Position numbers and translations under genes: made by a program | Notes under the pieces: generated by a model | The model's database searches: none | Told to the model about the DNA's origin: nothing | Seen by the model: the letters and a program-made list of their open reading frames with translations, nothing else | Assembly (NCBI GenBank): GCA_036383895.1 | Contig: DASVNK010000024.1 | Span: 22,549 to 86,548 of the forward strand | Origin: DASVNK01 sp036383895 | Lineage (GTDB): Bacteria; Verrucomicrobiota; Verrucomicrobiia; Limisphaerales; SXQI01 | Direction: 5' to 3' | Length of the DNA stretch: 64,000 nucleotides | In this document: positions 59,805 to 64,000 of the stretch, in pieces | Layout: each line of letters opens with the position of its first letter | How positions within the stretch are numbered: the stretch's first letter is position 1

Positions 59805-60551
59805 ATGATCGAGCTTTCCAACGTCGTCAAAAAATTCGGCGATCTCACCGCAGTCAATGGCGTTAGCCTCTCCATTCCGCGCGGGGAATTTTTTGCGATC
59901 CTGGGACCGAACGCGGCCGGCAAAACGACCACGATCAAAATCCTAACCGGCCTGATTCGTCCCACTTCGGGAACTGCCAGCGTGGCTAGCTTCGACGTCC
60001 AGCAGCATCCCCTGGAAGCACGCAAAAGCATGGCCTATGTGCCGGATTTTCCATTTCTTTACGACAAACTCACGGCTGCCGAATTTCTTCGCTTCACCGG
60101 GCAACTCTTCCAAATGACCAGCAGCCAAATCGAGGCAGAATCGCGCGAACTGATTGATCGCTTCGACCTGCATCCTTATCTTCGAAAGCCTATTGAGGGC
60201 CTCTCTCACGGGACGAAACAGCGCGTCGCCATCGTCTCGGCACTCATGCATCGACCCAAAGCGTTTATTCTGGATGAGCCGATGGTCGGCCTCGACCCGC
60301 ACCATGCCCGCACTCTGAAAGACGTCCTCAAAGAGCGCTCCCGCACCGGAATGACCGTTTTCATTTCCACGCACCAATTGAGCGTCGCGGAAGAAATGGC
60401 TGACCGCATCGGCATCATGCACCGCGGACGCATCATTGCGATCGGCACGCGCGACGAACTCCGCCGCCAAAGCGGCGTGGACGGTGCGCTCGAACAGGCT
60501 TATCTCGCCCTAACTGCCGACGCTCCTCAAGAACCTCAAGTCGCACAGTGA
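59805..60551 (+). CDS. ABC transporter ATP-binding protein
   Basis: A 248-residue protein with Walker A GPNAAGKTTTIKILTGL, the Q-loop after it, the signature GLSHGTKQRVAIVSAL, Walker B AFILDEPMVGLDPHHART and the switch His in ISTHQLSVAEEMADRIG. These features match the ABC-2 exporter ATPases that partner single-domain permeases. Its stop overlaps the permease start by 4 bp. The last residues (ADAPQEPQVAQ) are longer than the minimal domain. Confidence 0.95.
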   Translation: MIELSNVVKKFGDLTAVNGVSLSIPRGEFFAILGPNAAGKTTTIKILTGLIRPTSGTASVASFDVQQHPLEARKSMAYVPDFPFLYDKLTAAEFLRFTGQLFQMTSSQIEAESRELIDRFDLHPYLRKPIEGLSHGTKQRVAIVSALMHRPKAFILDEPMVGLDPHHARTLKDVLKERSRTGMTVFISTHQLSVAEEMADRIGIMHRGRIIAIGTRDELRRQSGVDGALEQAYLALTADAPQEPQVAQ

Positions 60552-62272
60552 TCGAATCTATTCCATCGCCGCTGCGCGTCCTGGTTTCCTCCAACCTCCT
60601 GCAATCTCTCCGTCGCCTTCGCTCCGTCGGCGAAAACTCCCGCTTGCTCACCGGCGTAATCGTTGCCTTCATCCTCGGTTACGCTTGGTTCTCCTACTTC
60701 CTCTTCTATCAAAGCCTCCGCTTCGTCCAACGCTTCCCAGGACTCGACACGCTCCTTACCGAACGACTGCTCTACCTGCTGTTCGCATTTCTTTTCATCC
60801 TGCTCCTGTTCAGCAATCTGATCATCAGCTACACAAATCTTTTCCGAAACAAAGAGACCATCTTCCTCCTGTCCCTTCCCATCCGGCGGGAAACCATTTT
60901 CCTCTGGAAACTCCTCGAATCGACCGCGCTCGCTTCGTGGGCCTTTCTCTTTCTCATTGCGCCGCTCCTGATCGCATTCGGCCGGACCAATCAGGCGCAG
61001 TGGCATTTTTACGTTTTTACCATCGTCCTGATTGCACTCTTTATCGTGCTGCCCTCCGCCTTTGGTGCGTTCGCGGCCGTCACGCTCGCGCGCTTTATGG
61101 ATCGCCGCTCGTTCCAAATTGCGCTCGTCGGCTGCGCCATCGTCGGTCTCTTCGCCGCGCGTTGGTGGCTGCAACCCGAAACGCTCACCGACGAAATGCT
61201 GGAAACGCGCGTGATCGAAATTCTCGATCGCATGCTCGCTAAAACCAAGTTTTCCCAGTTCCCGCTTCTTCCCAGCTATTGGCTCTCCGCGAGCGTGCTC
61301 AACTATGCTGAAGGCGCCTTCCGGAATAGCGCCTTCTTCGCACTGGTTCTTCTCAGTAATGCGCTCTTCTTCGGTTTCCTCGCGCTCTCTTCCATGGGTC
61401 GCAATTTCTACGAAGCCTCTTCCGCGGTTCACAGCCGCGGCAGCATTCTGGCTCGCTGGAAGTTCGGACGAAAAGCCCAGACTCGCGATCTCACGCCACT
61501 CGCTCCGTCTTACTTTGAAAGCCTCCTGACCCTCCTGCCATTTTTGCGACCCGACCGCCGCGCCCTCATTCTCAAAGACATTCGCGTCTTTTGGCGCGAC
61601 ACCACGCAATGGGGGCAGACGCTCGTCATCTTTGGGCTGCTCGGCGTTTACATTATCAACCTCCGCCACTTCTCGCACCAGATCACCAACCAGTTCTGGG
61701 TCGATCTCGTTTCCTACCTGAACCTCGGCGCCTGCTCCCTGAATCTCGCCACACTCACCACCCGCTTCGTCTATCCGCAATTTTCGCTCGAAGGAAAACG
61801 AGTCTGGATCATCGGCATGGCGCCGCTTGGGCTGGTTCGCGTTATTCTCACGAAATATTTCCTCAGCACCACCGCCTCGCTCGCCATCACTCTCGCACTG
61901 GTGTGGGGCTCTTGTTACATGCTGCAACTGCCATGGGAACGGACCATCTACTTTTCGTATGCCGTCATCATCATGACGCTCGCACTGAACGGTCTCGCGA
62001 TTGGACTCGGCGTTCTTTATCCCAACTTCAAAGAAGATAACCCCAGCAAAATCGTCAGCGGCTTCGGCGGAACGTTCTGTCTGGTGCTCAGCTTCCTTTA
62101 CATTCTTGCGTGCGTCTGCGCCCTCGCGTTTGGCGCCCCGTGGGCTCGCGCCGGGACCCAACCGCTTCACATCCTCCTGACCGCCTGGACCATCTTTGCC
62201 GTTCTCTCCGTGCTCATCGGCTGGATGCCGCTCAAAATCGCCCTTGGCCAGGTCCGCAGAATCGAACTTTAA
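60548..62272 (+). CDS. ABC-2 type exporter permease
   Basis: A 574-residue protein with ten or more hydrophobic helices, for example TGVIVAFILGYAWFSYFLFY, YLLFAFLFILLLFSNLIISY and ALASWAFLFLIAPLLIAFGR at the N-terminal half, and RVILTKYFLSTTASLAITLA in the C-terminal half. A central soluble region (about 275-350) includes RSNFYEASSAVHSRGSILAR-like FYEASSAVHSRGSILARWK. It overlaps the ATPase gene and completes the four-gene set: LysM lipoprotein, anchored protein, ATPase, permease. The substrate is unknown; an envelope component is likely because of the LysM partner. A terminator follows. Confidence 0.88.
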   Translation: MIESIPSPLRVLVSSNLLQSLRRLRSVGENSRLLTGVIVAFILGYAWFSYFLFYQSLRFVQRFPGLDTLLTERLLYLLFAFLFILLLFSNLIISYTNLFRNKETIFLLSLPIRRETIFLWKLLESTALASWAFLFLIAPLLIAFGRTNQAQWHFYVFTIVLIALFIVLPSAFGAFAAVTLARFMDRRSFQIALVGCAIVGLFAARWWLQPETLTDEMLETRVIEILDRMLAKTKFSQFPLLPSYWLSASVLNYAEGAFRNSAFFALVLLSNALFFGFLALSSMGRNFYEASSAVHSRGSILARWKFGRKAQTRDLTPLAPSYFESLLTLLPFLRPDRRALILKDIRVFWRDTTQWGQTLVIFGLLGVYIINLRHFSHQITNQFWVDLVSYLNLGACSLNLATLTTRFVYPQFSLEGKRVWIIGMAPLGLVRVILTKYFLSTTASLAITLALVWGSCYMLQLPWERTIYFSYAVIIMTLALNGLAIGLGVLYPNFKEDNPSKIVSGFGGTFCLVLSFLYILACVCALAFGAPWARAGTQPLHILLTAWTIFAVLSVLIGWMPLKIALGQVRRIEL

Positions 62273-62281
62273 CAAACAAAA

Positions 62282-62313
62282 AGCCCGGCCAACTCACGTC
62301 GGCCGGACTCTTT
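62282..62313. terminator. Intrinsic terminator between convergent genes
   Basis: AGCCCGGCC and GGCCGGACT form a stem (one C-A mismatch on the plus strand) around AACTCACGTC, followed by CTTTCG on the plus strand and by A-rich DNA on the other side. It may serve both the permease operon and the convergent enolase gene. Confidence 0.7.
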
Positions 62314-62336
62314 CGAAAAGTAAAATCTCGGGTGCC

Positions 62337-63608
62337 TTAGCGCATGCGCCCGCCGTAGACCGCGCTCTTGCCAAGGATCTGTTCGATCCGGAGCAATTGA
62401 TTGTATTTTGCGGTACGGTCGCTGCGGCTCAATGAACCCGTTTTGATCTGGCCCGCGTTCGTTGCCACGGCAATATCCGAGATGGTCGCATCTTCCGTTT
62501 CACCGGAACGATGGCTGATCACCGCGGTGTATCCATTGATCTGCGCCAATTCCACTGCATCCAGCGTCTCGGTCAACGAACCAATCTGGTTCACCTTCAC
62601 CAAAATCGAATTCGCCGTGCCCGTATCAATTCCCTTCTGCAGGAACTTCACGTTCGTAACGAACAAATCGTCGCCCACCAACTGCACCTTATCGCCGAGC
62701 TTGTCGGTCAGCGTTTTCCACGTCTTCCAATCACCTTCCGCGCAACCATCCTCGATGCTCACGATCGGATATTTGCTCGTCAGCTTCACATAGAAATCGA
62801 CGATCTCGTCTCCGGTCAGCTTCTGACCGGTGCTCTTCTTGAAGACATAGTTTTTCCCGTCGTAGAATTCCGAAGCCGCTACGTCCAAGGCCAGGAAGAT
62901 CTGTTTCCCAGCCTTGTAACCGGCGTCTTTGGTCGCCTGCAGAATCGCCTCGATCGCAGCTTCCGCACTGTCCAGCTTCGGTGCGAAACCGCCTTCATCG
63001 CCCACCGCCGTGCTCAAGCCCTTCTTCTTCAGCACCGATTTCAGCGCATGAAAAATTTCCGTGATGGCCTGCAAACCCTGCGAAAAAGTGTCAAACCCCT
63101 TCGGCATGATCATGAACTCCTGGAAATCAATCGGCGCATCCGAATGCGCACCGCCATTGATCACGTTCGCCATGGGCACTGGCAACACCTTCGCGTTCGG
63201 CCCGCCGAGATACTTGAACAACGGCTGGCCGAGCAACTCCGCCGCCGCTTTCGCATTCGCCATCGACACCGCCAAAATCGCGTTCGCGCCGAGCTTGCTC
63301 TTTGTCTCCGTCCCATCGAGCTCCAGCATCGTGCGATCGACCGTCAATTGGTCTAACCCATCCTGCCCTTCGAGTGCGGGGAAAATCTTCTCCACTACGT
63401 TCTTCACCGCCTTAGAAACGCCCTTGCCGAGGTAACGCTTCTTATCGCCGTCGCGCAATTCAATCGCTTCATGCTCCCCGGTGCTTGCGCCCGAAGGCAC
63501 GGCAGCGCGTCCCATCACTCCGCCCGCCAACACCACATCCACTTCCACGGTGGGGTTCCCGCGGGAGTCCAAAACTTCACGTGCCTCAATATCAACGATC
63601 GTGCTCAT
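62337..63608 (-). CDS. eno: Enolase
   Basis: A 423-residue protein starting MSTIVDIEAREVLDSRGNPT. The catalytic and metal-binding marks are GASTGEHEAIELRDGD, VGDEGGFAP, IEDGCAEGDW, LVGDDLFVTN and the signature ILVKVNQIGSLTETL with the catalytic Lys, followed by SHRSGETEDATISD. The enzyme converts 2-phosphoglycerate to phosphoenolpyruvate in glycolysis and gluconeogenesis. The length is normal. It is the most certain housekeeping call in the right part of the window. The 180 bp upstream should hold its promoter; AT-rich DNA with TTAACGTGAAAATTGC lies there, but no pair was assigned. Confidence 0.98.
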   Translation of the reverse strand: MSTIVDIEAREVLDSRGNPTVEVDVVLAGGVMGRAAVPSGASTGEHEAIELRDGDKKRYLGKGVSKAVKNVVEKIFPALEGQDGLDQLTVDRTMLELDGTETKSKLGANAILAVSMANAKAAAELLGQPLFKYLGGPNAKVLPVPMANVINGGAHSDAPIDFQEFMIMPKGFDTFSQGLQAITEIFHALKSVLKKKGLSTAVGDEGGFAPKLDSAEAAIEAILQATKDAGYKAGKQIFLALDVAASEFYDGKNYVFKKSTGQKLTGDEIVDFYVKLTSKYPIVSIEDGCAEGDWKTWKTLTDKLGDKVQLVGDDLFVTNVKFLQKGIDTGTANSILVKVNQIGSLTETLDAVELAQINGYTAVISHRSGETEDATISDIAVATNAGQIKTGSLSRSDRTAKYNQLLRIEQILGKSAVYGGRMR

Positions 63609-63716
63609 ATTCAGAATTCAATAATCAACGCATCCAAAAATGCCCGCGCATCATACAGGCGACCTCCGGCGTGGCAAACGATTACCTTAACGTGAAAATT
63701 GCTGTTTTAACTGCGA

Positions 63717-63795
63717 GTTGACTCAAATTAAATGTTACCCGGAGCGGTGAGTGGACGAGGCGTCTGCTGATACGTTGACTCACATTCATGGTTAC
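63717..63795. repeat. Left end of an insertion sequence with two direct repeats
   Basis: GTTGACTCAAATTAAATGTTACC at 63717-63739 and GTTGACTCACATTCATGGTTACC at 63773-63795 agree at most positions. Repeated sites like these at the end of an element often bind the transposase. The transposase gene follows at 63809. Confidence 0.7.
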
Positions 63796-63808
63796 CGAAG
63801 AAGCGACC

Positions 63809-64000
63809 ATGAGTTTATCTGCCAAACGGGAGTCTTTGGCCCGCATCCACGGGCGCTACGAGCGCGCTGGGCGTCTGCACAAGCGGCGCATCCTCGATGA
63901 GTTCTGCGCCACGTGCGGTTATCATCGCAAAGCAGCTTTGCGGCTGTTGCACCGTCCGCTCTCGGCCGGGCCGCGAAAACGGTCCGGACCAAAACGGATT
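63809..64000 (+). CDS. Transposase, N-terminal fragment (runs off the window)
   Basis: 64 codons are visible from the ATG at 63809 (SLSAKRESLARIHGRYERAG follows the Met), then RRILDEFCATCGYHRKAALR and basic residues. The helix-turn-helix-like GYHRKAALRLL segment is familiar from integrase-core transposases (ISNCY/IS481-like) that read A(T)xCGYxRKxAIRLL. An in-frame ATG at 63788 lies within the second direct repeat and is less likely. The catalytic core lies outside the window. The family assignment is tentative. Confidence 0.75.
   Translation, partial: MSLSAKRESLARIHGRYERAGRLHKRRILDEFCATCGYHRKAALRLLHRPLSAGPRKRSGPKRI

Noticed and set aside
60536..62275. 579-codon frame antisense to the ABC permease
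   Set aside because: The plus-strand frame has clear membrane helices and operon overlaps; the antisense product is extremely charged, as expected from the complement of a hydrophobic gene.

Overview
The window looks like a chromosomal segment of a Verrucomicrobiota bacterium, plausibly a soil or freshwater Chthoniobacterales/Spartobacteria-type lineage. The evidence is a VPDSG-CTERM sorting signal, several 3-keto-disaccharide hydrolase (DUF1080) proteins, a Dop/PafA-like ligase in an apparently Gram-negative gene set, a eukaryote-type HisA, many secreted proteins of unknown function, and abundant dispersed palindromic repeats of the kind common in Verrucomicrobia and Planctomycetes. This placement is inference; no rRNA or tRNA gene was recognised.

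Layout. 1-3.0 kb: the 5' part of a leftward non-ribosomal peptide synthetase, preceded by a TauD-type oxygenase. 3.3-6.1 kb: a WecG-type glycosyltransferase fused to two STAS domains, a GT4 glycosyltransferase, and a 38-residue membrane microprotein. 6.2-9.1 kb: MscS channel, a small Cys-rich protein and the first repeat island. 9.1-12.9 kb: secreted or membrane proteins of unknown function. 13.1-15.6 kb: receiver-like protein, KaiC and KaiB in one overlapping operon. 15.6-19.1 kb: NagB, a DUF1080 protein and an MFS transporter. 19.2-21.8 kb: toxin-antitoxin pair, FHA protein, small genes and the second repeat island. 21.9-25.2 kb: single-chain type IIG restriction-modification enzyme. 25.5-32.5 kb: RDD protein, RsmI-NUDIX fusion, two convergent cation/proton antiporters and CoaD. 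32.7-39.6 kb: ankyrin/CxxCH protein, VPDSG-CTERM protein behind a sigma-54 type promoter, flavin disulfide reductase, lipoprotein, HisA and the third repeat island. 39.6-44.8 kb: small accessory genes, one frameshifted gene, an XRE regulator operon and triple-hairpin repeats. 45-51.2 kb: Dop/PafA homologue, two EEP-family proteins, a TPR protein and a second microprotein. 51.3-54.4 kb: dapF-dapA-dapB-folK (lysine, peptidoglycan and folate). 54.4-62.3 kb: DUF1080 protein, beta-lactamase-like hydrolase, SMP-30 protein, and an operon of LysM lipoprotein, conserved protein, ABC ATPase and permease. 62.3-64 kb: enolase and the left end of an insertion sequence.

The points most worth following are: (i) a dispersed, apparently structured RNA present three times in the repeat islands with compensatory base changes; (ii) a pair of paralogous single-span microproteins sharing a ten-residue core; (iii) the receiver-KaiC-KaiB operon; (iv) the glycosyltransferase-STAS-STAS fusion; (v) an RsmI-NUDIX fusion whose linker seems to be made of intergenic repeat DNA. 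Two apparent single-base frameshifts (about 13,514 and 42,271) could be sequencing errors or real lesions.
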